DNA of 64,000 nucleotides from Gordonia terrae (GTDB lineage: Bacteria > Actinomycetota > Actinomycetes > Mycobacteriales > Mycobacteriaceae). The stretch lies in the NCBI RefSeq assembly GCF_001698225.1, contig NZ_CP016594.1, forward strand, positions 3,410,001 through 3,474,000, given 5' to 3'. This document shows positions 1 to 10,222 of the stretch, piece after piece. Positions within the stretch are counted from its first letter, which is position 1; every line of letters starts with the position of its first letter. The position numbers were made by a program, and so were the translations under genes. The notes below the pieces were generated by a model. The model saw only the letters and a list, made by a program, of their open reading frames with translations, did no database searches and was not told where the DNA came from.

Positions 1-1821
1 GAGGTCATCGCAAGCGCGCTGTATTACCAGAACTGGTATCTGGCACAGAACTCGCAGGACTACCTCGCCGCCAGCTCGGCGAACAGCCCGCTGCAGCACA
101 TCTGGTCGATGTCCGTGCAGGGCCAGTTCTTCGTCGTGACACTGCTCGTCGCCCTCGCGTTCGCGGCGCTTCTCAAACTCGGCGCCCGGATCGCGCGGCC
201 GTTCGCCGATCCCCGGGTCATCAGGTTCCTGGTCGGCGGCGCGGTCTTCGCCGTCGCCCTCGTCTCCTTCTACTGGGCCCACCGCGGCCTGGCGATCAAC
301 CAGCCGTACAACTACTACGACACGCTGTCGCGGCTGTGGGAGCCGCTCGCCGGCGGCCTGCTGGCGATCTGGTTGCCGTCGCTCCGAGTCCCCAACTGGC
401 TTCGCAACGTCGCGACCGTCGCCGCGTTGGCACTGATCGTCAGCTGCGGATTCTGGATCGACGGCGTGAACGCCTACCCCGGTCCGATGGCGCTCGTACC
501 GGTCGGTGCGACGCTGCTGATCATCTGGGCGGGCGCGACCGCCCTGCAGAAGCCGCCGCGCGGCACCCATGCCGCCGCCACCGAGATGCCTGTCACCAAC
601 CGATGGCTGGCGAGCCGGTGGCCGGTGTGGCTCGGGACCATCGCGTACTCGCTCTATCTGTGGCACTGGCCACTGCTGATCTTCTACCTGACCTGGCGGG
701 ACAAGAACCACGCGAACTTCTTCGAGGGTGTGGTCATCCTCGGGGTGTCGGTCGGCCTCGCATGGCTCACCAAGCGCTACATCGAGGACCCACTGCGCGG
801 AGGCGACCGGTCGGCACTGACCCGCGGCACCCGCGACGGACGTTCGCGGTGGCTGTCGTACACGTCGGTCGTGACGTCGATCCTGGTGGTCGGCACCCTC
901 GTCACCGGCGTCGGCATCACCGTGTGGGAACGGCACGTCGCCAACATCGTCGTCGACACGAAGAATCTCGATCCGAGGTCGTATCCGGGCGCCCGCGCGC
1001 TGCTCGACGGCTGGCCGGTTCCCGCACTCGACCCGCAGCCGTCGGCCCTGGAGGTCATCAAGGACTTCCCCGAGACCTCGACCGACGGGTACATGAGCGA
1101 CTTCACCGACAACGAGATCCACGTCGGCGTCTACGGTGACCCCACCGCGACGCGCACCATCGCGCTCGCGGGCGGTTCACACGCCGAGATGTGGATCTCG
1201 GCACTCGACACCCTCGGCAAGCGCAACGGCTTCAAGGTGAAGACCTACCTCAAGATGGGGTGCCCGCTGTCGACGAACAAGATCCCCAAGCAGCGCGGCG
1301 TGCCCTACCCGGAGTGCTACGACTGGGGGCAGCGCGTCATCGACCGCGTCATCGCGGACAAACCGGATGCCGTCCTGACGAACTCGACCCGACCGCGGGA
1401 CTACGAACCCGGCGACTGGGTCCCGCCGGACTACGTGCCCATCTTCGATCGCTTCCTCGACGCGGGGGTACCGGTACTCGGCATGCGCGACACCCCGTGG
1501 CCGAAGAACGCGAAGGGGACCATCGACACGCCGATCTGCCTCGCCGACGGCGGCGACGCGGAGAGCTGCGGATCGAATCGCGCCGCCGTGCTCGAGCCCG
1601 AGGATCCCGCCGCAGCGTTGGCCTCGACGCGACCGGACTTCCACCCGCTCGACATGTCCGACGGCATCTGCACCCCCGACCGCTGCCCGGCCATCGTCGG
1701 CAACATCACGGTCTACAAGGATCCCCATCACCTGAGTGCGACCTACGTCCGCAGCCTGACCGACGAACTCGGCCGACAGATGGCGGAACAGCTGCCGTGG
1801 ACCGGCCCCGGGGTCCCGTGA
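1..1821 (+). CDS. Membrane acyltransferase (acyltransferase 3 / OafA type) with C-terminal SGNH-like domain, 5' end missing
   Basis: The reading frame is open from base 1, so the gene begins before the window. The first codons give YYQNWYLAQNSQDYLA and then SPLQHIWSMSVQGQFF, which is conserved inside acyltransferase-3 membrane proteins that transfer acyl groups to cell-envelope sugars. Several hydrophobic helices follow, up to about base 930. From about base 1150 there is a soluble SGNH-hydrolase-like domain: block I reads LAGGSHAEMW (Ser codon at 1177) and the C-terminal Asp/His block reads DPHHLS (1720-1734). Block I has Gly where most relatives have Asp (GDSH), so catalysis by the SGNH part is uncertain; the acyltransferase part looks normal. 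Position next to glgX/treY matches Rv1565c in M. tuberculosis. The acyl acceptor is unknown. Confidence 0.85.
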   Translation, partial: EVIASALYYQNWYLAQNSQDYLAASSANSPLQHIWSMSVQGQFFVVTLLVALAFAALLKLGARIARPFADPRVIRFLVGGAVFAVALVSFYWAHRGLAINQPYNYYDTLSRLWEPLAGGLLAIWLPSLRVPNWLRNVATVAALALIVSCGFWIDGVNAYPGPMALVPVGATLLIIWAGATALQKPPRGTHAAATEMPVTNRWLASRWPVWLGTIAYSLYLWHWPLLIFYLTWRDKNHANFFEGVVILGVSVGLAWLTKRYIEDPLRGGDRSALTRGTRDGRSRWLSYTSVVTSILVVGTLVTGVGITVWERHVANIVVDTKNLDPRSYPGARALLDGWPVPALDPQPSALEVIKDFPETSTDGYMSDFTDNEIHVGVYGDPTATRTIALAGGSHAEMWISALDTLGKRNGFKVKTYLKMGCPLSTNKIPKQRGVPYPECYDWGQRVIDRVIADKPDAVLTNSTRPRDYEPGDWVPPDYVPIFDRFLDAGVPVLGMRDTPWPKNAKGTIDTPICLADGGDAESCGSNRAAVLEPEDPAAALASTRPDFHPLDMSDGICTPDRCPAIVGNITVYKDPHHLSATYVRSLTDELGRQMAEQLPWTGPGVP

Positions 1822-1954
1822 CGACGCCGGCCGACGCCGACTGATCGCCCGCTGCCCGGGGTCGGCGACCGCCCACCGGTGGGACATCCCACATCCGGGC
1901 CGACCGACCGCGTCCGGAGATGACCACCCGCGACAACGCGACTAGGGTCGACCC

Positions 1955-4564
1955 ATGACGTCGCCGAAGGCGGGTAAGACCGAACCGCCAGCCCCCGGTG
2001 CCCAGCCGGGCGATCCCGGCTCCACCGCCGATCCTCACTCTTCTGCCGATCCCAGCTCTTCCGGTGGGCCCCGCGAACCAGGTCTCGACACCACCTCGAC
2101 GACAGCAGCGCCACCGAGCGGCGACCTCACCTCCGAGCCGGTTCCGATGCCGTCCGACCCTATCCAGGCCGAGGCGCTCGTCCACCCCGAGCCGGCGCCG
2201 ATCCCGGTGTGGCCCGGTACCCCGTACCCCCTCGGCGCCACGTACGACGGTGTGGGAACGAACTTCTCGCTGTTCTCGGAGGTCGCCGAAGCCGTCGAGC
2301 TGTGCCTGATCGACCGCGAGGGCCACGAACGCCGCATCCGGCTCGAAGAGGTCGACGGATACTGCTGGCACTGCTATCTGCCCAACGTCGGTCCGGGACA
2401 GTTCTACGGCTTCCGCGTCTACGGACCCTATGACCCGTCGCAGGGACTGCGTTGCGACCCGAGCAAGTTGCTGCTCGACCCGTACGGCAAGGCGTTCCAC
2501 GGCGACTTCGACGGCGACGCATCGCTGTTCTCCTACCCGCTCCCGTCGCCTCCCGAGGCCGACGACGAACCCGCGGCCGACGGCAGCGGCGACGAGGCTT
2601 CCGCCACCGTGACCGACGCGGCCGGTGACACCGGGCCCGAGGCGGACGGCGCCGGCGACGCGGACGCATCCGCGCCCGACGATGCGGCCGACCCCGACGC
2701 CGACAACACCGACGAGGCCCCACCCGCCGAGACCGGGCAGGACGACAACGGAGCCGCACCGAGCGCGGAGGACAACGCCCAGACCGCCGGCGCCGAACCG
2801 GTCAACGAGATGCCGCAACTGGACTCGCTCGGGCACACCATGGTCTCGGTGGTGATCAACCCCTACTTCGACTGGCAGAACGATCGGTCGCCCAATCGCC
2901 CGTATCACCAGACGGTGATCTACGAAGCGCACGTCAAGGGTATGACCGCGACCCACCCCGACATCCCGGAATACCTTCGCGGTACCTATGCGGGGCTGTG
3001 CCATCCGGTGATCATCGACCATCTCAAGGAACTGGGGATCACGGCCATCGAGCTGATGCCCGTCCACCAGTTCATGCAGGACTTCGTGCTGCGCGATCAG
3101 GGTCTCCGGAACTACTGGGGCTACAACACCTTCGGCTTCCTGGCGCCGCACATCGAGTACTCGTCGAACCCCGACCAGCCGGCCAGCGCGGTGACCGAGT
3201 TCAAGGCGATGGTCCGCGAATTCCACAACGCGGGCATCGAGGTCATCCTCGACGTCGTCTACAACCACACCGCCGAGGGCAATCATCTCGGTCCGACCGT
3301 GTCGTTCCGCGGCATCGACAACGCCGCCTACTACCGGCTCGTCGACGGCGAGCCCGAGATGTACATGGACTACACCGGAACCGGCAACAGTCTCAACGGC
3401 CGTCATCCGCACACGCTGCAGCTCATCATGGACTCGCTGCGCTACTGGATCCTCGAGATGCACGTCGACGGTTTCCGTTTCGACCTCGCGTCCACGCTGG
3501 CCCGCGAACTCCACGACGTGGACCGCCTGTCGGCGTTCTTCGATCTCGTGCAGCAAGACCCGGTCGTCAGCCAGGTGAAGCTCATCGCCGAACCGTGGGA
3601 CATCGGCGAGGGCGGCTACCAGGTGGGCAACTTCCCACCGCTGTGGACCGAATGGAACGGCAAATACCGCGACACCGTGCGCGACTACTGGCGCGGCGAG
3701 CCATCCACCCTGGGCGAGTTCGCCTCCCGGTTGACCGGGTCCTCGGATCTGTACGAGGCGACCGGCCGACGCCCGCTGGCGAGCATCAACTTCGTCATCG
3801 CCCACGACGGTTTCACGCTGCGGGACCTGGTGTCCTACAACGAGAAACACAACATGGCCAACGGCGAGGACAATCGCGACGGCGAGAGCCACAACCGATC
3901 GTGGAACTGCGGCGTCGAAGGTCCGACCGACGATCCCGAGATCAACGCACTGCGCGCACGGCAGCAGCGGAACATCCTGGCCACGCTGTTCCTGTCGCAG
4001 GGCACGCCGATGCTCGCGCACGGCGACGAGATCGGACGCACCCAGCAGGGCAACAACAACGTCTACTGCCAGGACTCCGAATTGTCCTGGATGGACTGGA
4101 CACTCGCCGAGGAGAACGCCGACCTGCTGGAGTTCACCCGCAAGGCCATCGCCTTGCGCACCCGACATCCGGTGTTCCGGCGTCGGAAGTTCTTCGGCGG
4201 GAAGCCGATCCGATGGGGTGACCAGGCGCTCGACATCGCCTGGCTCACACCCGCCGGCCAGGAGATGACCGCCGAGGACTGGGACAGCGGGTTCGGCAAG
4301 AGCCTTGCCGTGTTCCTCAACGGAAACGGCCTGGGCGAGAAGGACGAACGCGGCGAACTGGTGGTCGACGACTCGTTCTTCATCTGCTTCAACGCACACT
4401 ACGAGGACCTGGACTACACTCTTCCGCCGAACTGGTACGGCAACGAGTGGGTCGGTGAACTGGACACGACCCACCCCGTCGGGGAGACCGAACTGACGGC
4501 CGCTTCCGGCGAGTCGGTGACGGTCGGCGCCCGCTCGGTCCTGGTCCTGCGGAAGACCGCCTGA
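1955..4564 (+). CDS. glgX: Glycogen debranching enzyme GlgX (TreX)
   Basis: Alpha-1,6-glucan debranching enzyme of the GH13 family; it frees linear maltooligosaccharides that feed TreY and TreZ. Residues about 1-75 are a Pro/Ser/Thr-rich tail, followed by [15 protein letters not shown], the usual start of the carbohydrate-binding N-domain. The GH13 motifs are all present: DVVYNH, DGFRFD (nucleophile D510), IAEPWD (acid/base E546) and AHDGF (D618). At 869 aa it is longer than the usual roughly 700 because of the tail and an acidic Ala/Asp/Glu-rich insertion at about residues 200-285, placed between [15 protein letters not shown] and DSLGHTM. An AGGG lies 8-9 bases before the ATG, but a start nearer the conserved domain cannot be excluded. 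The stop is 4 bases before treY, so the two genes are probably co-transcribed. Confidence 0.93.
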   Translation: MTSPKAGKTEPPAPGAQPGDPGSTADPHSSADPSSSGGPREPGLDTTSTTAAPPSGDLTSEPVPMPSDPIQAEALVHPEPAPIPVWPGTPYPLGATYDGVGTNFSLFSEVAEAVELCLIDREGHERRIRLEEVDGYCWHCYLPNVGPGQFYGFRVYGPYDPSQGLRCDPSKLLLDPYGKAFHGDFDGDASLFSYPLPSPPEADDEPAADGSGDEASATVTDAAGDTGPEADGAGDADASAPDDAADPDADNTDEAPPAETGQDDNGAAPSAEDNAQTAGAEPVNEMPQLDSLGHTMVSVVINPYFDWQNDRSPNRPYHQTVIYEAHVKGMTATHPDIPEYLRGTYAGLCHPVIIDHLKELGITAIELMPVHQFMQDFVLRDQGLRNYWGYNTFGFLAPHIEYSSNPDQPASAVTEFKAMVREFHNAGIEVILDVVYNHTAEGNHLGPTVSFRGIDNAAYYRLVDGEPEMYMDYTGTGNSLNGRHPHTLQLIMDSLRYWILEMHVDGFRFDLASTLARELHDVDRLSAFFDLVQQDPVVSQVKLIAEPWDIGEGGYQVGNFPPLWTEWNGKYRDTVRDYWRGEPSTLGEFASRLTGSSDLYEATGRRPLASINFVIAHDGFTLRDLVSYNEKHNMANGEDNRDGESHNRSWNCGVEGPTDDPEINALRARQQRNILATLFLSQGTPMLAHGDEIGRTQQGNNNVYCQDSELSWMDWTLAEENADLLEFTRKAIALRTRHPVFRRRKFFGGKPIRWGDQALDIAWLTPAGQEMTAEDWDSGFGKSLAVFLNGNGLGEKDERGELVVDDSFFICFNAHYEDLDYTLPPNWYGNEWVGELDTTHPVGETELTAASGESVTVGARSVLVLRKTA

Positions 4565-4568
4565 ACCC

Positions 4569-6884
4569 ATGAGCAATCGTCCGACCCCGCACGCGACGTA
4601 TCGGCTCCAGCTGCACGGCGACTTCGGGTTCGCCGACGCCGCAAGCATCCTCGACCACCTCGTCGAGTTGGGGATCAGTCACGTCTACCTCTCCCCGATC
4701 GGCACGGCGTCGGCCGGCTCGACGCACGGCTACGACTGGCTACCGCCACCGGCGGTGGCGGATGTGCTCGGCGGTCTCGAGGGTCTGCGCGCATTACGTT
4801 CGGCGGCAGCCGAACGCGGGCTGGGTCTGATCATCGACATCGTCCCGAACCACACCGGGGTGGCCGACGCGCTCGCCAATCCATGGTTCGCCGACCTGCT
4901 CCGCCACGGGTCGGGGTCGGCGTACGCGAGCTATTTCGATGCCGACTTCGGAGTCGACAACGGGGCCGACGGGAAGCTGGCGCTGCCGATCGTCGCCGCC
5001 GACGGCGACCTGAGTCCACTCGAGATCGACGAGCACGGAAACCTGCGGTACTACGATCATGCATTCCCGATCGCCCCCGGCACCGGCGACGGAGCTCCGG
5101 GTGAGGTCCACTCCCGCCAGCACTATCGGCTCGTCCCCTGGAACAGCGGGCTCATCGGGTACCGGCGGTTCTTCACCGTCGACGAGCTCGCCGGTCTGCG
5201 CCAGGAGGATCCCGAGGTCTACGACGCCACGCACCAGTGGCTGCGTGAGTTGCTCGACGCCGACCTCATCGACGGTGTGCGCGTGGATCATCCCGACGGC
5301 CTGTGGGATCCGCAGGACTACCTGCGTCGCCTCCGCGCCGACGTGGGCGACGATCGGTTGCTCTACATCGAGAAGATCCTGGCTCCCGACGAGCCGCTCG
5401 AGCCGACCCTGCCGGTCGAGGGCACCACCGGGTACGACCACATGCGCGTCATCGACGCGGTGTTCGTGGCACCGGCCGGGGTCGCCCAGCTCACCGAAGT
5501 GCACGAACGGATCACCGGCGAGACGGGAGACGCACGGTGGGTGGAGACCGCCGAGCACGATCGGAAACTCCGCACGCTGCGCGAGTCCTTCCCGGCCGAG
5601 CTGCGACGCCTCGTGCGCGCGATCAACGCCGTCGGCGGCGGTGCGCCCGCCGCCGACACGGACCTCATCGCCGCTGCCTGTGCCGAACTCATCGCCGCTC
5701 TCGGGGTCTATCGGGCCGACTACCCGTCGCTGCGTCCACGCCTCCTCGCGGTGGCCGCCGGCATCGGCGACGCGAAGCCGGAACTGCGTCCGGCACTCGA
5801 GGTCATCGTGCGCGAGACGGCGGAGCCCGGCGAGGTGACGTCGCGACTGGCCCAGACCTGCGGCGCGGTGACCGCGAAGAGCGTCGAGGACAGCCTGTTC
5901 TACCGCACGGCCAGGCTCGTGTCCGCCCAGGAGGTCGGCGGCGACCCCGCGAACCCGGTGTTGTCGCTCACCGAGTTCCACCGGCACAACGCCGAGCGTG
6001 CGACGACCTGGCCGCTGGCGATGACGGCGACATCGACGCACGACACCAAACGCGGCGAGGACGTGCGCGCACGCATCGCGGTGCTCGCCCAGGTCCCCGC
6101 CCGCTGGTCCCAGCTGGTCGACAGAGTCTGGCGTGACACCGACGTGCCGGATGACCTGACCGGATACTTCCTGCTGCAGAACATCTTCGGAGTCTGGCCG
6201 ATCGACGGCCGGATCACCGACGAGCTACGCGAGCGACTGATCGAGTACGCCCGGAAGGCGACTCGGGAGGCTGGACTCCGCACCACGTGGACGGAGATCG
6301 ACGAGGAGTTCGAGGCGGCAGTCGAGGCCTGGATCGGCCAGGTCACCACCGGCGACATCGCGGCCGCGGTCACCGAACTCGTCGACCGGATCGCATCGGC
6401 GTGGGAGCAGGAAGCACTCGCCCGCAAGGCGATTGCGATCCTGGGCCCCGGGGTGCCCGACATCTACCAGGGCACCGAATGGTGGGAGGACTCGCTCGTC
6501 GACCCCGACAATCGGCGACCTGTCGACTTCGGCCGCTCGACCGAGCATCCCAAGACCGAACTCGTACGGGATGCCCTGCGGGCCCGGGCCCGTCACGCCG
6601 ATGCGTTCGGTGCGTCCGGTACCTACCAGCGGTTGACCGCCGACGGGCCGGCCGCCGATCACACCATCGCGTTCGCGCGCGGTACCGACGACGGCCCCTC
6701 GGTCGTCGTAGTCACCGCGCGGTTCACCCACAGCCTCGACGACGAGGCGGCGGCCGCCACGTCGATCACATTGCCCCCGGGGTCGCGATGGCGTGACGAG
6801 CGGACGGGCACCGTGCACGACGGGGCGGTCGATCTCCGCACCGCGCGCAGCCGGCACCCGGTGGCGATTCTCGTGCGGGACTGA
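4569..6884 (+). CDS. treY: Maltooligosyl trehalose synthase TreY
   Basis: Converts the reducing-end alpha-1,4 bond of maltooligosaccharides to an alpha,alpha-1,1 bond, giving maltooligosyltrehalose (GH13 family). The 771-aa length is typical. The N-terminus ATYRLQLHGDFGFADA followed by HVYLSPIGTASAGSTHGYD is diagnostic. Catalytic residues are visible as DGVRVDHPDG (D240), YIEKIL (E268) and STHDTKR (D492); IYQGTEWWEDSLVDPDNRRP lies near the C-terminus. It follows glgX by 4 bases. In M. tuberculosis the next gene is treZ, but here a converging mce operon begins 10 bases after the stop and treZ lies almost 10 kb away. Confidence 0.95.
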   Translation: MSNRPTPHATYRLQLHGDFGFADAASILDHLVELGISHVYLSPIGTASAGSTHGYDWLPPPAVADVLGGLEGLRALRSAAAERGLGLIIDIVPNHTGVADALANPWFADLLRHGSGSAYASYFDADFGVDNGADGKLALPIVAADGDLSPLEIDEHGNLRYYDHAFPIAPGTGDGAPGEVHSRQHYRLVPWNSGLIGYRRFFTVDELAGLRQEDPEVYDATHQWLRELLDADLIDGVRVDHPDGLWDPQDYLRRLRADVGDDRLLYIEKILAPDEPLEPTLPVEGTTGYDHMRVIDAVFVAPAGVAQLTEVHERITGETGDARWVETAEHDRKLRTLRESFPAELRRLVRAINAVGGGAPAADTDLIAAACAELIAALGVYRADYPSLRPRLLAVAAGIGDAKPELRPALEVIVRETAEPGEVTSRLAQTCGAVTAKSVEDSLFYRTARLVSAQEVGGDPANPVLSLTEFHRHNAERATTWPLAMTATSTHDTKRGEDVRARIAVLAQVPARWSQLVDRVWRDTDVPDDLTGYFLLQNIFGVWPIDGRITDELRERLIEYARKATREAGLRTTWTEIDEEFEAAVEAWIGQVTTGDIAAAVTELVDRIASAWEQEALARKAIAILGPGVPDIYQGTEWWEDSLVDPDNRRPVDFGRSTEHPKTELVRDALRARARHADAFGASGTYQRLTADGPAADHTIAFARGTDDGPSVVVVTARFTHSLDDEAAAATSITLPPGSRWRDERTGTVHDGAVDLRTARSRHPVAILVRD

Positions 6885-6894
6885 CCGCTTCGGG

Positions 6895-7806
6895 TCAGCC
6901 TGCGGGCGCGGGAGCCGGGGCCGCCGGTTGCGGGGATGGCTGCGGTGCCGGTGCTCCGCCCGCGCCCGGCAGCGACTGCGACGGGTCGATCTGGCCGCTC
7001 GGGCTGCCCGGCGGGCCGTCGACCTTCGACACCAGCCACTTGCCGTCTTCCTTGCTCAGATCAAGACGGAAGACCATCAGGCTGGTGCCGCCGTTGGGCA
7101 GCTTCACGCTTCGGCCGGTCACCTCCGCCATCACCACCGTCTGCGCGGAGTCGGCGTCGACGGTCTCGACGGCCACCACGTTGATCGTGGAGGACACCTC
7201 GATGTTCAGCGACTCCACGTTCGCCTCGGTGTCGGCGCGCTCCTGCTCGAGGCGCGTGCGCAGCTCACCGGTCGACAGCGGACCGAGCAGTTCCTTCGAA
7301 TTGCCGGCATTGGCCGCGTTGAGGGTGGTGACGAGCTTGGTCACGAAGTCCGCCGAGGCCGTCTTGGAGTCGGCGAAGGCGTCGGCCTCTCGCTGGAGGT
7401 CGTAGGCACGCCAGCCCAGGAACGCGACGAGTGCGACGAGGGCGACCGCCACGACGGCGGCGAGGACCTTCTTGATCCCACCGCCCGTCACCGTGAAGGA
7501 GATCTCCCGCCGGTCCGACGAGTCCTTCGCGGACTCGGTCGGAGAGTCGGCCGTTTCGGTCGTCGGGGTCGCTGCCGTGCCCGGCTTCGACGGCGTCGCC
7601 GACGAGCCGCCGCGGCGGGCGGACTTCCCTCGCGGCGCCGACGCCGTGGCGGGCGTCGTCGTCTCGGTCGTCGTCTCGGTCGCCGACTCCTCGTCGTGCG
7701 TCACCGCATCGGTGCCGGCGGGTTCGACCGCGTCGGCCTCTGGTGAGGCGGCGCCCGCCTCGTTCTCGGTCTCCGGGGTCACGTCGGGGTCATTCCGGTC
7801 AGTCAT
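6895..7806 (-). CDS. Mce-associated membrane protein (Mas type)
   Basis: This is the last gene of the mce operon, 59 bases after the mceF stop. The 303-aa product has an acidic, Ala/Thr-rich cytoplasmic N-terminus of about 125 residues, one transmembrane helix (KKVLAAVVAVALVALVAFLG, about residues 136-155), and an extracytoplasmic domain with a SnoaL/NTF2-like look (residues about 160-275: FVTKLVTTLNAANAGNSKEL ... VMAEVTGRSVKLPNGG). It ends in a Pro/Ala-rich tail. Proteins of this kind accompany mce operons and are thought to stabilise the transporter. Its stop lies 10 bases from the treY stop, so the two transcripts converge with almost no spacer. The family call rests on topology and position. 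Confidence 0.82.
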   Translation of the reverse strand: MTDRNDPDVTPETENEAGAASPEADAVEPAGTDAVTHDEESATETTTETTTPATASAPRGKSARRGGSSATPSKPGTAATPTTETADSPTESAKDSSDRREISFTVTGGGIKKVLAAVVAVALVALVAFLGWRAYDLQREADAFADSKTASADFVTKLVTTLNAANAGNSKELLGPLSTGELRTRLEQERADTEANVESLNIEVSSTINVVAVETVDADSAQTVVMAEVTGRSVKLPNGGTSLMVFRLDLSKEDGKWLVSKVDGPPGSPSGQIDPSQSLPGAGGAPAPQPSPQPAAPAPAPAG

Positions 7807-7865
7807 CTACAGGTCACGCAACTTGTCTGTCGTCGTCGAGTGGCCGTCAGTCGTCGAGCGGCCCA

Positions 7866-9038
7866 TCACTTGTCGAGCGGAACGGTACGGGCGTTCGGGT
7901 CGTAACCCGGCGGCGGTCCCGCGGTGTCATCGCCCGGCGGCCGCGGCGCGTTGGCCGAGCCTCGGATCTGCTGACGCGGATCCTCGGTCACACAGTACAG
8001 ATTGGTCGGGATGGTCAGCTCGAGGATCTGCGTCGGCCGACGTGGGGTCACCGGGTAGTTGCAACTCGGGCGCGGATAGACCGAGCCGAAGGCCCACCAG
8101 GCTCCGTCGTGGAACATGGTGAGGCTCTTGACACTGGCGTCCCGGATGGCGGGGAACAGCGTCGCCAGAGCCGGCGCCCGCAGCGCACCCTGTTCGGCGA
8201 TGTCGACGAACTGCTTCGTCACGTCAGTGATCGGATCGGTCAGCTGATTGATCGAACCGGCCAGACTCGTGAACTGCGATGGACCCCGATCGAGGAGCTC
8301 ACGGAGTTCCTTGTCGGAGGACGCCGCCGCGTTCACCAGCGAACTGAGTCCGGCCACCGTCGTGCCGAAGTCGGGCTGGATCTGCGCGGTCGTCTTGAAG
8401 ATGGTGCCCGCGTTCTGGATGAACTTGGTCGTCTCCGGCAACGCCGTGTACAGCTTCGCGAAGATGGTGCCGCCCGAGTCGAAGATCACCGACAGGTCGT
8501 TCGGGCCGTCCTCGTCGTACAGCGCGATCTTCAGATTGTCCACGGCGGAACGGAGTTTCGCGGGGTCGATCTGGTTGATCAGTTCCAGCGAGGACTCGAG
8601 CAGCTGCGAGAACGGAACGGTGACCTCGGTCTGGTCTGCCCGGATGACATCGCCGTCCTCGAGATAGGGCCCGTCGGAGGTGGCCGGCTGGAAGTCGACG
8701 TACTGCTCACCCGCCGCCGACAGTCCCAGCGCCGCGACCTTGGAATCGCGGTTGATCTTGTACCGGTCGTCCACAGTGACCACGACCTCGACCGAATCCG
8801 GTTGCACCCGAACGGTGTCCACATCACCGATGCTGGCACCTCGCAGCGTGACCCCCGAGGTCTCCTGCAGACCGCCGGAGATGGGGAACTCGATTGTGAG
8901 CGAGTACTTGTCGGCGAGGGGTTGCCACCGCAGGACCCCCAGGGTGAGGTAGCCGAGTCCGACGACCATCACGAGCACCAGGGCGATGTTGCCCACGAGT
9001 ACCGAATTCCGGCGCAGGACTCCGAACACGCCGCTCAT
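7866..9038 (-). CDS. mceF: MCE family protein, MceF position
   Basis: Sixth mce subunit of the operon (390 aa). An N-terminal helix (NSVLVGNIALVLVMVVGLGY) anchors the protein, followed by the MCE/MlaD domain at about residues 35-115 (YSLTIEFPISGGLQETSGVT, then VTVDDRYKINRDSKVAALG) and a long helical region. The ATG at 9038 overlaps the mceE stop in an ATGA, which fixes the start; the frame stays open upstream but that extension has no MCE features. Mce proteins build a hexameric tunnel that carries lipids from the outer envelope to the YrbE permease. Which lipid this operon carries cannot be read from the sequence. Confidence 0.9.
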   Translation of the reverse strand: MSGVFGVLRRNSVLVGNIALVLVMVVGLGYLTLGVLRWQPLADKYSLTIEFPISGGLQETSGVTLRGASIGDVDTVRVQPDSVEVVVTVDDRYKINRDSKVAALGLSAAGEQYVDFQPATSDGPYLEDGDVIRADQTEVTVPFSQLLESSLELINQIDPAKLRSAVDNLKIALYDEDGPNDLSVIFDSGGTIFAKLYTALPETTKFIQNAGTIFKTTAQIQPDFGTTVAGLSSLVNAAASSDKELRELLDRGPSQFTSLAGSINQLTDPITDVTKQFVDIAEQGALRAPALATLFPAIRDASVKSLTMFHDGAWWAFGSVYPRPSCNYPVTPRRPTQILELTIPTNLYCVTEDPRQQIRGSANAPRPPGDDTAGPPPGYDPNARTVPLDK

Positions 9039-10222
9039 CCGCAACACCCCTTGGTCCCGGTGATCCGCGCCAGCAGGCGGGTCAGTGTCTGCTGCAGCGC
9101 AGCCGAACCCTCGTCGACGTCCTCGATCTCGGGCAGCCTGCTCGCCGCGTCGAATCCGACACCAGGGCTGAGCCAGTAGACCTTCGATGACACCGCGGCC
9201 GCGCTGCCCGGCGTGGACTTGACCCACTTCGGAGTCAGCGTGTGCAGGTTGTCGGCCAGCGATCCGAGCGGGCCGGCGGCCTGCCGGAGGCCGGCCAGCA
9301 CCGTCGACAGATGGCCGAGCATCTCGACGAGGTTGTCCTGGTCGGTGTCGAGGAAGTCGTTGGTCGCCGCGGTGACCTGCTGGGTCTTGTCCAGCGTGGT
9401 CAGGATCGTGGCGATCTGCCCGTTCAGCGACTCGAGCGCCGGACCCAGCTTGTTGATCGACGCCATGATCTGTGCGCGCCCGTCCGCGAGTTGCCCGGTC
9501 AGGACGCGTGTGGTGGCCAGCGACCGGTCGACCGCCGCAGAACTCTGGTTCAGCTTCCGGATACCGGTCGTCAGGCCGCGGATGGCGCCGTTGAGGTCCG
9601 TCGGGTTCGTCGCGACGGCGCTGCTCAGTTCGGTGAGAATGACGGTCAGCGAGTTGAGGGACCCGCTGTCCACGACCCCGCTCATGCTGATCAGGAGATC
9701 CTCGACCGTCGCCGCGGCCGACGTCGGACCGGTGAGGGTGTCCCCGTCGACCATGAGCCCGTCACGCGCCTCGATCGGCGGCAGCAGCGCGACGAACACA
9801 TCGCCCAGCGGCGTGGCCTGGCGCAGCTCGGCGCCGGTGCCCACCGGGAGTTTGGTCTTCTTGCTGACCTCCATGGTCACGAGGGCGGTGTAGTCCTTGG
9901 CGACGAGGTCGGTGACCTGCCCGACGTCGGTTCCGTTGAGCTTCACCTTCGCCCGCGCCGGCAGGTTCAGCGCGTTGTCGAACTTCGCGTTCAGCGTGAT
10001 CGAGTCCCCGATACCACCCGGTGCCGGCAGCGGGATCTGCTCGACCGTGAGACTCGGGAGCAGACCGCACCCGGTCAGTCCCATCAGCGCGGCGAGCAAC
10101 ACCGCGAGCACGCCACCTCGGCGAAGCCCGTTCCGGCGATCGGGCCAGCGGCGTGACCGCGCCGGTGACGGACGTCCGCCCGGCCCCGGACGGTCCAGCG
10201 AGTCCATTGTCGCCGTTCTCAT
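9035..10222 (-). CDS. mceE: MCE family lipoprotein, MceE position
   Basis: Fifth mce subunit, 395 aa. It carries a lipoprotein signal (RRGGVLAVLLAALMGLTGCG, lipobox LTGC) after a charged N-terminus of about 35 residues, then an MCE domain (PAPGGIGDSITLNAKFDNAL ... ATPLGDVFVALLP). This is the usual lipoprotein position of mce operons (LprK/LprN type in mycobacteria). The start at 10222 gives an ATGA overlap with the mceD stop, and the mceF start overlaps its own stop in the same way, so the genes are translationally coupled. Confidence 0.9.
   Translation of the reverse strand: MRTATMDSLDRPGPGGRPSPARSRRWPDRRNGLRRGGVLAVLLAALMGLTGCGLLPSLTVEQIPLPAPGGIGDSITLNAKFDNALNLPARAKVKLNGTDVGQVTDLVAKDYTALVTMEVSKKTKLPVGTGAELRQATPLGDVFVALLPPIEARDGLMVDGDTLTGPTSAAATVEDLLISMSGVVDSGSLNSLTVILTELSSAVATNPTDLNGAIRGLTTGIRKLNQSSAAVDRSLATTRVLTGQLADGRAQIMASINKLGPALESLNGQIATILTTLDKTQQVTAATNDFLDTDQDNLVEMLGHLSTVLAGLRQAAGPLGSLADNLHTLTPKWVKSTPGSAAAVSSKVYWLSPGVGFDAASRLPEIEDVDEGSAALQQTLTRLLARITGTKGCCG

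Noticed and set aside
1706..4648. 980-codon minus-strand ORF over glgX
   Set aside because: It is the reverse shadow of glgX in high-GC DNA; no family match and no start signal, while glgX has every catalytic motif.
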